64,000 nt of DNA from assembly GCA_034520725.1 (NCBI GenBank), contig JAXHNH010000013.1:62001-126000 (forward strand), written 5' to 3'. This DNA is from Gracilimonas sp034520725. Lineage in GTDB: Bacteria > Bacteroidota > Rhodothermia > Balneolales > Balneolaceae. A program made the position numbers and the translations under genes. The first letter of the stretch is position 1; every line of letters starts with the position of its first letter. Positions 1 through 8,323 of this stretch are shown piece after piece. The notes under the pieces were generated by a model that was not told the DNA's origin, did no database searches, and saw nothing but the letters and a program-made list of their open reading frames with translations.

Positions 1-149
1 ATTTCTGAACTGAACGATAAATGTTCAGAGAAGCTTTTGCTCATATTCATGATAACACCAAGGTAACAGAAATCTAAAGTTCGTACTCAGATCTTTTGCA
101 GCTGTGTAAAATAAAACCATGACTATCTAAACATTTTAACATCCAGGTT

Positions 150-503
150 TTGTCTGCTATCTTTCAATTTATTGTAATTTTAAATGCCCTGTTTTTTCTT
201 TTCTACGGATTCCAGTCTTTAACTTCACAGTGGATGATAGAGGAGTTTAAACGATTTGGTCTGAGGGATAATGAGCGTAAGCTGACAGGATTTTTGCAAA
301 TTTCAGGTTCACTCGGCCTGCTTGCAGGTTTTATGTTTCCATATATAGGACTTTTTGCCGCTGCCGGATTTACAATCATGATGCTTGTTGCTTTCATCGT
401 GCGCATAAAAATAAAAGACAGTCTGGTTCAGTCCCTTCCGTCTCTATTTTTTATGCTGTTCAACATATGGGTGATGTTTGGCTTCTATAAGATATGGCAT
501 TGA
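150..503 (+). CDS. DoxX-like small integral membrane protein
   Basis: A 117-residue protein that is almost entirely hydrophobic, with about four predicted membrane segments and short charged loops. The stretch EEFKRFGL after the first segment and the IKIKDS loop before the last one resemble DoxX-like proteins, whose biochemical role is unsettled. The start is TTG at 150, because no ATG precedes the conserved region. It converges on the homologous minus-strand gene at 508-870 with only four bases between the stops. The family call is by pattern and moderately sure; no specific function is claimed. Confidence 0.6.
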   Translation: MSAIFQFIVILNALFFLFYGFQSLTSQWMIEEFKRFGLRDNERKLTGFLQISGSLGLLAGFMFPYIGLFAAAGFTIMMLVAFIVRIKIKDSLVQSLPSLFFMLFNIWVMFGFYKIWH

Positions 504-507
504 GATA

Positions 508-870
508 TCAAAGAAGCGCTATGACAAGAGAAAGAATCAGAAATGAAAAAGCCGGAAAAGATTTTTTAAGAGGGTCTCCGATTTTTAAGTGCATGGTTAC
601 GGCTCCCAGCATTAAAAAGGCTATTCCATAAGCAGCAATAGCTTCAACCTCAGAATAGTATATGGAGGCTAAAAGAAGGAGGGCCAGAACTACTTTAAGT
701 GTACCGATCACCCACATAAACCAGATCGGAAGCCCATAAGCTTTAAATTCTTCAACTATAGTGTCTGCATCGCCTCCTCTCCAAGCGGTAGATTTTTTTG
801 AACGGACAAGCCATACATTGAGAATGCTTAAGCCAACAATAAGTTTTAGTGCTATAATCAGATATTCCAT
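508..870 (-). CDS. DoxX-like small integral membrane protein, paralogue of the neighbour
   Basis: A 120-residue membrane protein with about four hydrophobic segments. It shares an order of features with the convergent gene at 150-503: EEFKAYGL, then two hydrophobic helices, then a LKIGDPLKKSFPA loop that lines up with IKIKDSLVQSLPS in the neighbour. The two therefore look like diverged paralogues of the DoxX-like family. No catalytic residues are recognisable, and the role is unknown. The start ATG is the first in frame. Confidence 0.6.
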   Translation of the reverse strand: MEYLIIALKLIVGLSILNVWLVRSKKSTAWRGGDADTIVEEFKAYGLPIWFMWVIGTLKVVLALLLLASIYYSEVEAIAAYGIAFLMLGAVTMHLKIGDPLKKSFPAFSFLILSLVIALL

Positions 871-1216
871 ATCAAAATCTATTTAATTGTTTCTGGGTAA
901 TAAATACATAAGAAAGTCTCGTCTTGCGCCAATATAAAAAACGTTTTTGTCATTCCTGATAAACGATTGAAATATCTTCATACATGTCATTGTCCTGACT
1001 TTACTAAATATAATAGCAAATTGGTATTCGATCCCGTTACGTAAAATTGATATCCACCTTTTTTTTAAGATAGTTTCTGAAACTAATTTGATACTTAGTC
1101 TTAGGTGTTTTAAACCCTCAAGCTTCAAAACGGTTTGATCATTCTGCTATCGTTGGCAAGACGTGGTTCTTTCGTTACTTTGGCAGTAACAAAAGTGAAC
1201 AAAAATTATTTAATGA
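871..1216. other. Intergenic region, no supported gene
   Basis: About 345 bases between the divergently transcribed DoxX-like gene and the solute-binding lipoprotein gene. An 81-codon minus-strand frame exists here but has a composition typical of chance frames and no recognisable motif. Near 1170-1195 there is a short inverted repeat (gttact and agtaac around ttggc) of the kind common between genes in this window. Promoters for both flanking genes probably lie here, but I could not assign them. Confidence 0.4.
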
Positions 1217-2128
1217 ATGAAAACATACAATATTTACCTTTACCTGCCGGCATTAATATTTTGTTCACTATTATTTTCTTGTTCAGAAGACGAACAAAAA
1301 TCCAAAACATCGGAATCATCAATGAACACAGAAACAACCGTTAAATTCTGGAATGGGAATCGGTCAGTTGCTCGTCAGGATTATGAGCGAAAAATACTAA
1401 AGGCAGTTCTGGAAGCCACTGAAGAAGAGGCCGGGACATGGGAGATCGAGGAAAATCTGGATGAATATCCGGGTGATGAGGAATCCCTGGTATTTAAGGA
1501 AAAAGGACACGATCTGTTTGTTACGATTGCAGGCAATCAAAAATTTAACGAGGGAGATATGATCGTGATCCCATATCTGCTAACCAAAAATCTACTTGGT
1601 TACCGGGTTCCAATTATCAGGGAGGGGGATATCGGTTTATTTGAAGAAATTGATCAGCCGGAAGACCTGCAAAAGTATGAACATGGAATTCCTGAAACAT
1701 GGAGTGATGCGGATATTTTCAGGCATAACGGCTATCAGGTTGTAGAAACCGGTAATTTTGACGATATCTTTGACCGATTACAGGCTGAACAATTCGATTA
1801 CAGTGCCTATGGAGCAAATGAGATATTGGGAGTATATGAAAACAGGGCGTCAAAACGAGAATCACTGGTCATTGAGGAAAATGTGCTGCTCTTTTATCCC
1901 TTCCCGCTTGTATTTTATGTAAACCCAGACAAACCAGACCTGGCTGAGAGAATAGAAAAAGGCTTGCTACAGATCATGGATTCCGGTGAATTAGACGCTA
2001 TCTTTAAGGAACACTACGGCAATATCGTTGAACGACTTGATCTTAAAGAGCGAAAACTATTCGTCCTTGAAAACCACCTGCTACCCGATGAATTTCGTGG
2101 TTTATCACCGGATATTGAAAATCTATAA
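1217..2128 (+). CDS. Periplasmic solute-binding (SBP family 3-like) lipoprotein
   Basis: A 303-residue protein with a lipoprotein signal peptide: a short charged start, a hydrophobic core and the lipobox LFSC followed by an acidic linker, which suggests attachment to a membrane. The rest resembles family 3 extracellular solute-binding domains: a helix with repeated Glu, a segment ending YRVPIIREGDIG, and a C-terminal SGELDAIFKEHYG, which is the classic end helix of this fold. No permease or ATPase genes lie next to it, so it may act as a sensor or orphan binding protein. The ligand cannot be predicted. Confidence 0.6.
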   Translation: MKTYNIYLYLPALIFCSLLFSCSEDEQKSKTSESSMNTETTVKFWNGNRSVARQDYERKILKAVLEATEEEAGTWEIEENLDEYPGDEESLVFKEKGHDLFVTIAGNQKFNEGDMIVIPYLLTKNLLGYRVPIIREGDIGLFEEIDQPEDLQKYEHGIPETWSDADIFRHNGYQVVETGNFDDIFDRLQAEQFDYSAYGANEILGVYENRASKRESLVIEENVLLFYPFPLVFYVNPDKPDLAERIEKGLLQIMDSGELDAIFKEHYGNIVERLDLKERKLFVLENHLLPDEFRGLSPDIENL

Positions 2129-2314
2129 GCGTTTATTATCCGGGATCCTCCCAATGGCTCTCTTTCAACCAAGTTGCCCGGTTTGATCTAATAGCTGATT
2201 GATTTATTGGGATTCCTCCCTGTTAAAACTTCACTGCATCTTCATAAGATTTTATTAAATAAATATAGTGAAGGCAAGAGTAGTTCAATGATAAAGTGAT
2301 GGGAGGGATCCAAA

Positions 2315-3775
2315 ATGGCACGTCTTGTAATAATGGGAGCCGGTGTTTCAGGGCACACGGCTGCACTGCATGCTCATAGGAAATTGAACAGGGATCACGA
2401 GGTAGTAGTGGTGAGTCCCAATTCAAAATGGAACTGGATACCATCTAATATTTGGGTGGGAGTGGGGTTCATGAATACGGAACAGGTAACTTTTGACCTG
2501 GCACCCATCTACAAAAAAGTCGGTATCCCATTTTATCAGGCAAAAGCCACAGCCATTTATCCTGAGGGAAATGAGGAAAACCCGAAACCTTATATTGAGA
2601 TCAGCTATACCGGTCCTGACAGGATGGGTGAAAAAGGAATCCTGACCTACGACTATCTGATCAACGCTACCGGACCACGCTTGCGTTTTGATAAAACGGA
2701 AGGACTTGGCCCTGATAACGGATACACTACTTCGGTTTGTACGCACAGTCACGCTGAACACGCTTTCCGGCATCTTGAAGAGTCCATCGAAAGAATGAAA
2801 AAAGGGGAGCGTCAGAATATCGTCATTGGTACCGGACATGGAACATGTACCTGTCAGGGTGCTGCCTTTGAATATCTTTTCAATGTAGAATACCTGATGA
2901 GAAAACATGGTGTTCGGGATAAAGCCGATCTGACCTGGATCACCAATGAGATGGAGCTTGGTGATTTTGGGATGGGTGGAATGCATATAAAACGCGGAGG
3001 CTATGTCACTCACAGCCGAATCTTTACGGAATCATTATTTACGGAGCGGGATGTTAGGTGGATCAAGCAGGCCGGTGTAAAAGGTATACAGCAAAATAAA
3101 TTTGTCTATGAAACCCTGGATGGGAAAGAAGCAGAGCAGGAATTTGATTTTTCCATGATGCTTCCACCATTTACAGGTGTTCCCTTTCAGGCATTCAACA
3201 AAAAAGGGGAGGATATCACGGATCAGCTATTTGCTCCGAACGGTTTTATGAAAGTGGATGCGGACTACTCCGGAAAGCCGTACGAGGAATGGAGCCCTAA
3301 AGACTGGCCTGAAACTTATCAGAATCCTACCTATGATAATATCTTTGCTGTGGGAATTGCTTTTGCACCTCCTCACGCCATATCAAAACCGGCTAAAAGT
3401 ACCAATGGTACCCCTATTTCACCTACGCCACCCCGAACCGGAATGCCCTCCGGCGTAATGGGAAGGGAGGTTGCTTTCAATATTGCAGATATGATAAGAG
3501 GGAATGCAGAAGCTCCTGTAAGAAAAGCATCCATGTCGAACATGGGAGCGGCCTGTATTGCCTCAGCCGGGGCAAGTGCATTGAACGGAACAGCTGTTTC
3601 GATGACTATGTATCCTATCATACCGGATTTCGGGACCTATCCCGAAACAGGGCGGTCTTTGCGATATACCACCGGTGAGATCGGACTTGCCGGTCACTGG
3701 ATCAAGCATTTACTGCACTTTGGGTTTATGTACAAGGCCAAAGCCAATCCGTTCTGGAGGATCATTCCCGAGTAA
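2315..3775 (+). CDS. Sulfide:quinone oxidoreductase-like FAD-dependent oxidoreductase
   Basis: A 486-residue flavoprotein with an N-terminal FAD-binding Rossmann motif GAGVSG (residues 8-13), a second nucleotide-binding region around IGTGHGTCTCQG (171-182), and the C-terminal FAD motif NIFAVGIAFAPP (342-353) followed by PPRTGMPSG. Cysteines 142, 178, 180 and 414 are candidates for the redox-active pair that oxidises sulfide in this family. The C-terminal HWIKHLLHFGF helix fits the membrane-anchoring helices of these enzymes, which pass electrons to quinone. A strong GGAGG ribosome site lies just upstream of ATG 2315. It is longer than most type I enzymes, so the substrate (sulfide or another reductant) is inferred. 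Confidence 0.75.
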   Translation: MARLVIMGAGVSGHTAALHAHRKLNRDHEVVVVSPNSKWNWIPSNIWVGVGFMNTEQVTFDLAPIYKKVGIPFYQAKATAIYPEGNEENPKPYIEISYTGPDRMGEKGILTYDYLINATGPRLRFDKTEGLGPDNGYTTSVCTHSHAEHAFRHLEESIERMKKGERQNIVIGTGHGTCTCQGAAFEYLFNVEYLMRKHGVRDKADLTWITNEMELGDFGMGGMHIKRGGYVTHSRIFTESLFTERDVRWIKQAGVKGIQQNKFVYETLDGKEAEQEFDFSMMLPPFTGVPFQAFNKKGEDITDQLFAPNGFMKVDADYSGKPYEEWSPKDWPETYQNPTYDNIFAVGIAFAPPHAISKPAKSTNGTPISPTPPRTGMPSGVMGREVAFNIADMIRGNAEAPVRKASMSNMGAACIASAGASALNGTAVSMTMYPIIPDFGTYPETGRSLRYTTGEIGLAGHWIKHLLHFGFMYKAKANPFWRIIPE

Positions 3776-3800
3776 AATTTTAAAATAAAGTCATAGGACA

Positions 3801-3959
3801 ATGGAAAAGAAAGAGTCTCTTCGAACACCATACGAGCAGAATTACTATCCGTCCACGCCAACAAAATTTACGGCATGGAAACGCACGAATCCGGTTTGGC
3901 AGTTTTTCCGGTTTCTGGTGATAAATATCAAAATGATGATCATGGTAAGAAAGCACTGA
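3801..3959 (+). CDS. 52-residue basic protein downstream of the SQR-like gene
   Basis: A short frame of 52 codons starts at ATG 3801, 25 bases after the oxidoreductase stop, and ends at TGA 3957-3959. The protein is basic and aromatic-rich at the start (residues 9-26 contain three Tyr and three Pro), followed by a hydrophobic stretch FFRFLVINIKMMIMV near the C terminus that could lie in or on the membrane. Its position suggests co-transcription and perhaps a structural role with the flavoprotein. No family is recognised. Coding status is inferred from composition and operon position. Confidence 0.55.
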   Translation: MEKKESLRTPYEQNYYPSTPTKFTAWKRTNPVWQFFRFLVINIKMMIMVRKH

Positions 3960-3965
3960 TAGTAG

Positions 3966-4112
3966 TGTAAGATCAATTACTTACTAAGGGCTTTTTGTAA
4001 ATACCAACGGACTTCTGCGATCTTAAAACAGGTTGGAGATGTAAAAGTCGGAATCAATATCATGGGAGGTTGTATTGCCAATTCGATGATCGTGGACAAA
4101 CTTAAAAAATGA
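3966..4112 (+). pseudogene. Possible gene remnant or missed frame before pncB
   Basis: An open frame without a usable start runs from 3966 to the TGA at 4110-4112. Its last part reads like protein: VKVGINIMGGCIANSMIV followed by a Lys-rich end. The upstream part looks non-coding. It may be the damaged tail of another small gene of the oxidoreductase operon, broken by an indel, or chance. It ends eight bases before pncB. Confidence 0.25.
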
Positions 4113-4119
4113 GCAAAGC

Positions 4120-5530
4120 ATGTTAGATTATACAGCCACCTATACCGATCAGTATCAAATTACAATGTCTCAGGTTTACTTTCGTAAAGGCTTAAAGGAA
4201 GAAACCGCAATTTTTGATTACTTTTTTCGGAAATTACCGTTTGAGGGAGGCTATGCTGTTTTTGCCGGGCTCGAGGATCTGCTTGATATCCTGGAGGGTC
4301 TCCAATTTGATCAGCAAGATCTGAAGTTACTGGAAGATGAAGGTATGGATAAGGAGTTCCTTGATTATCTTAAGGATTTTAGTTTTTCAGGAACGATCCG
4401 CGCTTCCAAAGAGGGAGATCTTATATTTCCAAACAGACCTATTCTGAGTGTAGAAGCTCCTATCATTGAAGCGCAACTGCTTGAAACGCTCATATTAAAC
4501 ACTTTAAACTACCAATCATTGATAGCTAGTAAAGCGAGCAGAATGAGACTGACGGCAGGAGACCGTAAGCTGGTCGATTTCGGACTGCGCCGCGCCCCGG
4601 GTCTCGGAGGCTACTCAGCGAGTCGTGCAGCCTATATTGGTGGCTTTGACGCTACCAGTAATGTGAGAAGCGGCCGTGATTATGATATTCCTATATCCGG
4701 AACCATGGCTCATTCGTTTGTCCAGCGTTATGAGGAAGAAATCGATTCATTCCGCGACTTTGCTGAAATTAGGCCCAACGATTGTGTTTTACTTGTTGAT
4801 ACCTACGATACATTAAAAAGTGGTGTTCCCTAATGCCATCAAGGTGGGTAAAGAAATGGAAGAAAGGGGGGATAAGTTAAAAGGTATCCGACTTGACAGT
4901 GGTGACCTGGCATGGCTGGCTAAGGAATCCAGAAAAATGCTGGATGAAGCCGGTCTGGATTACGTGAAAATTGCGGCATCGAATCAGATCGATGAATATG
5001 CGATTAAAAATATGCTTGATGAGGATGCACCAATCGACCTGTTTGGTGTCGGAACAAGTTTGGTTACCGGTCGACCGGATGCTGCCCTTGATGGCGTATA
5101 TAAGTTATCCTATGCAAATGAGAAGCCGCGTCTTAAACTATCCGAAACGGTAAGTAAAATTAACCTGCCCGGTAAAAAACAGGTTTATCGGCTCTTGAAT
5201 AAGGATAATTCATTATATGGAGGTGAGGTAGTCACCTTAATGGATGAGACTGATGTGGATAGAATGTATCATCCCACAGATTCAAAAATGTCCCGTGATC
5301 TTAGTGAGTTCAAAAGGGAATCGATCTTAGAAAAAGTCTTTGAGGATGGTAAAAGAATTTCAAAACCCAGGTCTGCAACAGAGATCAGAGAATTCAGTCA
5401 GGCTCAACTCGATAGGTTGCCGGTTGAATTTAAGCGGTTTGAAAATGCGCATACTTATAAAGTCGGTTTATCAGGAAATTTAAAAGAATTACGTGACCGG
5501 TTAGTTAAAGAACACAAGGAAAAAGTATAG
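4120..5530 (+). CDS. pncB: Nicotinate phosphoribosyltransferase (one-base frameshift)
   Basis: This enzyme of NAD salvage joins nicotinate to PRPP to give nicotinate mononucleotide. The N-terminal part (4120-4833) opens with YTDQYQITM, typical of the family, and carries GLRRAPG and TMAHSF, whose His is the residue phosphorylated in the catalytic cycle. The frame stops right after DTYDTLKSGVP, and the next frame resumes without loss as PNAIKVG and runs to 5530. Removing one C from the CCC at 4828-4830 restores a single protein of about 470 residues, the normal family length. I treat this as an assembly or sequencing indel; a true disruption is possible. Start ATG 4120 follows a weak GAGCAAAGC ribosome site. 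Confidence 0.85.
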
Positions 5531-5672
5531 TCGTTGTCTTTATAAGAGATTGCTCTTAGACTCATTTTAAATCTGTTTAGAAGTAAAAAATAGGGATATC
5601 ACTTACATAATAAACTGATGGAAATAATTATTTTAAAATGTTCTTCCTTATTTTTAATGCAATACAACTGAT

Positions 5673-6521
5673 ATGAAATCAAAAAATAGAATATTGCTAT
5701 TAACCGACTTTTCTGATGTTTGGCAATATACACGGCAGCCGATTACGCTTGAAAGCTCGCTATCGCCAGGACAGGTAGGTTCTGATGTGGATATAATGCA
5801 CATTATAAATACACCTGTTGAATGGTCTAAACTGCCATTGGAAAGAGAAAAACTGTATCCGGAGGTAAAGGCAGAGATCGGGAATGCCCGGGCAAAACTA
5901 TCAAAAATGGTAATGGATTATTCCAGGGAAGACCTGAAGGCTGTGGAATCCTTGGTTTTTAATTTAGGCGTTGAAAACATCCCAAAACACATTGATTCCA
6001 AAAAGTATGACCTCATCATTATGGGATCGCATGGTTCTAAAGGACTAAAACCCTTTTCCATAGGTTCAAATGCCCAAAGCGTGATACGCAATGCCGAGAT
6101 CCCCGTTCTGGTGGTTAAAACACCTCCGGAAAATGAAAAGATAGGCAACATAGTAATGGCCACCACGCTCGAAGAAGATCAAAGGCCGTACTATAAACAA
6201 TTGTTGAATTTTGCGGCTGAGTTCAATGCGGATGTGGATCTTTTATTCGTCAATACACCCTATAATTTCAGAGAAACAAAAGAGATCAAAAAGATGCACA
6301 CTGCATTATGTGAAGAGGGTGCCGCAAAGAATTGCGAAAATTATCATGTTGATGCATATAATGAGGAGAGGGGGATCCAATATTTCATGGAAGACTCTGA
6401 TGCCGAGATCTTTGCCATTGCCAAAAGAGAGAGATCAAAATTTAATGGTCTGTTCTCATCCAGTTTAAGTGAAGCTGTTGTAAACCATCTTGAGATCGCA
6501 GTACTGGTTTTTCATGTCTAA
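5673..6521 (+). CDS. Universal stress protein with two UspA domains
   Basis: A 282-residue cytoplasmic protein of tandem UspA folds. Domain 1 opens with RILLLTDFSD and closes with the nucleotide-binding signature IMGSHGSKGLKPFSIGSNAQSV followed by IPVLVVK (about residues 115-150). Domain 2 (about 155-282) keeps the fold but has lost the Gly-rich loop. Residues 16-38 look wrong for the family. The DNA at about 5721-5785 read in another frame gives a normal helix (TAADYA, then KLAIAR), so two compensating indels are likely here. Roles in stress survival are known for the family; the trigger is not visible. Confidence 0.8.
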   Translation: MKSKNRILLLTDFSDVWQYTRQPITLESSLSPGQVGSDVDIMHIINTPVEWSKLPLEREKLYPEVKAEIGNARAKLSKMVMDYSREDLKAVESLVFNLGVENIPKHIDSKKYDLIIMGSHGSKGLKPFSIGSNAQSVIRNAEIPVLVVKTPPENEKIGNIVMATTLEEDQRPYYKQLLNFAAEFNADVDLLFVNTPYNFRETKEIKKMHTALCEEGAAKNCENYHVDAYNEERGIQYFMEDSDAEIFAIAKRERSKFNGLFSSSLSEAVVNHLEIAVLVFHV

Positions 6522-6549
6522 AAAAAGTAAGCCCTCAAAAAGGGCTTAC
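6521..6549 (-). terminator. Rho-independent terminator of the 6583-7104 gene
   Basis: Perfect nine-base stem GTAAGCCCT/AGGGCTTAC (6527-6535 and 6541-6549) with a five-base loop. It is followed on the minus strand by a run of T (A6 at 6521-6526), so it ends the minus-strand lipoprotein gene. It lies immediately after the plus-strand stress-protein gene and may also serve that side weakly. Confidence 0.8.
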
Positions 6550-6582
6550 CTAAAGCAGTTCAGACTATGATTTTTAACAGTC

Positions 6583-7104
6583 TTACATTCCCTCGGGCAT
6601 GTCAGCAGACCATTGCCTGACATTGGTCAAAATGCCACTATCGAACGTGAATTCCTCGAATAGTCTGACTCGGGAGACTGATCCATCTTTCATGTACATC
6701 ACTTCACGAGAGTCTACCATAACTTTTACCAGGTCAGTACCAACGACCTTCAAGGGTACCACGGCGTCCATTTCCCAGCTAAGTGAATCAATGGCTGAAA
6801 ACATGCCCTCAAAAGCGGCTTGAGTAATTAATTGAGTGGAACCATCGATCATTATCATGGAAACCGTATCGGCAGAAAACTCCCAGATACCTGCGGCATC
6901 CATTTGATTGAATCTTTCCACGATGGTCATGAAGGTATCCATCTCCGAACCAGTGGCAATGGCAAATTCACTTCCGCTTAATTCCCCGCTCATGATCATA
7001 CCACCGGTGACAGTCTCCCGGGGTTCATTTGATTGTTGAGGCTGACATGCTACTAAAGCTAATATGCATACTAATACCCCGGATATAGTTGTTAAATATC
7101 TCAT
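6583..7104 (-). CDS. Secreted lipoprotein with an NTF2/SnoaL-like fold
   Basis: A 173-residue protein with a lipoprotein signal (hydrophobic core, then LVAC at residues 17-20), so it should be membrane-anchored outside the cytoplasm. The body contains FMTIVERFNQMDAAGIWEFSADTV, then a helix with FSAIDSLSWEMD and a strand-rich end. This arrangement is seen in SnoaL/NTF2-like proteins that follow the rule of a helix, a polar residue and a curved sheet. No catalytic residues are obvious. It is a single gene with its own terminator at 6521-6549. Function unknown; the fold call is tentative. Confidence 0.55.
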   Translation of the reverse strand: MRYLTTISGVLVCILALVACQPQQSNEPRETVTGGMIMSGELSGSEFAIATGSEMDTFMTIVERFNQMDAAGIWEFSADTVSMIMIDGSTQLITQAAFEGMFSAIDSLSWEMDAVVPLKVVGTDLVKVMVDSREVMYMKDGSVSRVRLFEEFTFDSGILTNVRQWSADMPEGM

Positions 7105-7241
7105 ATTTACCCATTATTAGTTGTTATTGGTATGATTTACAATAGTAATTTAAAATGATTTTTATTATTAGAATCCAGTTTATCAGACAGTCAAGCTAAG
7201 TACAGGCAGTAAGTAAATATAAATTATCAGATCAAAGTAAC

Positions 7242-7889
7242 ATGATGCCGGGGCCAGATATCATTCGGAGATGCAGTGAATGCGGGGAATTGATCAGGGA
7301 GAAAACACTGAAGTCTGGCAATACATTTGGTGCACGGCACTGGACAGATGGATATTTTATCGCACCCATGATGCCAGATCGGCTTTGGTATGTCAGTTGT
7401 CCCCATTGTGATCAGGCTGTTTGGATCGATGAGTTGGAGGTGGTGGAAAAACTGCCTATTTACGTTATTACAGATGCAAAGAATGATCCTTACAGAAGGG
7501 CATGGAAGGCAAAAAGGGCAGGAGATTACCAAATGAGGGAGTTTTTGCAGAGTGGTGAAACGAATACTGAAAAGGAGAAATATATTCGCCAAGATCTCTG
7601 GTGGGCGGGTAATCACAAGAGAAGGCACTCATCAACTGATTTTCCTCAGTTATTGGATGAAGAAGTGGATAATTTATTGGCTTACATGAAATTACTGGAC
7701 AAAAATGACGATCACGAAAGGGTATATATGGCTGAAATTCATCGGGAAATGAGGGAATTTGACCAAGCCCGGGAATTACTGAATAGAGAGTTTGAAGGCT
7801 TTGCCAAAGAACTCGCTTACTTTATACAATGGTATGCGGATCAGGAATATGCAGCAGTGCGAGAGATGAAATACCGGGATTCAAAATGA
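7242..7889 (+). CDS. Zinc-ribbon-like protein of unknown function
   Basis: A 215-residue soluble protein with two CxxC pairs, RCSECGE (near residue 10) and SCPHCDQ (near residue 53). Together they could bind one zinc ion. Between them is an aromatic-rich segment with RHWTDGYFIAPMMPDRLWY. The C-terminal half is helical and charged, reminiscent of TPR-type helices (MREFDQARELLNREFEGFAKELAY). I do not recognise a characterised family. It starts at the first of two adjacent ATG codons. The next gene also encodes a small metal-binding protein, but the 86-base gap leaves operon membership uncertain. Confidence 0.55.
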   Translation: MMPGPDIIRRCSECGELIREKTLKSGNTFGARHWTDGYFIAPMMPDRLWYVSCPHCDQAVWIDELEVVEKLPIYVITDAKNDPYRRAWKAKRAGDYQMREFLQSGETNTEKEKYIRQDLWWAGNHKRRHSSTDFPQLLDEEVDNLLAYMKLLDKNDDHERVYMAEIHREMREFDQARELLNREFEGFAKELAYFIQWYADQEYAAVREMKYRDSK

Positions 7890-7975
7890 AATCTCAAAAA
7901 GAAGTTCTCCCCATTTTTCAGATTCCCTGAATCTTACTACATTGAAGCATATATAAACGAAACCTCGCTAAGACC

Positions 7976-8215
7976 ATGTCTGAAAAGCTACAAAGAAACG
8001 ATCCATGTCACTGCGGAAGTGGAAAAAAGTATAAGAATTGCTGTATGGAAAAAGACAGCAAGAAACTGTCTTCCAAGCTGGGGGTAATAGGACTTGTAGT
8101 AATTGTACTGCTTGGATTGTGGTTCTGGGGCACAGCAATGTCAAACGATGGAGGCGGAGTTCCTAATTGTCCGGCCGGCCAACAGTGGTCAGAGGCTCAT
8201 CAGCACTGCCACTAG
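7976..8215 (+). CDS. Small membrane protein with an N-terminal SEC-C zinc motif
   Basis: Seventy-nine residues in three parts. Residues 7-23 are a textbook SEC-C motif (RNDPCHCGSG, then KNCC), a zinc-binding element known from the SecA C terminus and many small proteins. Residues about 35-55 form one transmembrane helix (VIGLVVIVLLGLWFW). The tail is extracytoplasmic or periplasmic and ends NCPAGQQWSEAHQHCH, with two Cys and three His. Putting a cytosolic-type metal motif and a Cys/His-rich tail on opposite sides of one helix is unusual. Role unknown; metal handling or a link to the Sec system is only speculation. Confidence 0.65.
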   Translation: MSEKLQRNDPCHCGSGKKYKNCCMEKDSKKLSSKLGVIGLVVIVLLGLWFWGTAMSNDGGGVPNCPAGQQWSEAHQHCH

Positions 8216-8323
8216 AATTTGATCTTTACTTTCGGCTCCTCTTTTATACAAATTTTATAAAACGAGTCACTCACAAACCGATATTATCACTCGGGCAATT
8301 TCTAAGAGTTGAAATAAGAGTTT

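Noticed and set aside
883..1128. 81-codon minus-strand open frame
   Set aside because: No start signal, no motif and a residue mix typical of chance frames in AT-rich intergenic DNA.
2423..3013. 196-codon frame on the minus strand
   Set aside because: Shadow antisense to the SQR-like gene, which has clear FAD motifs.
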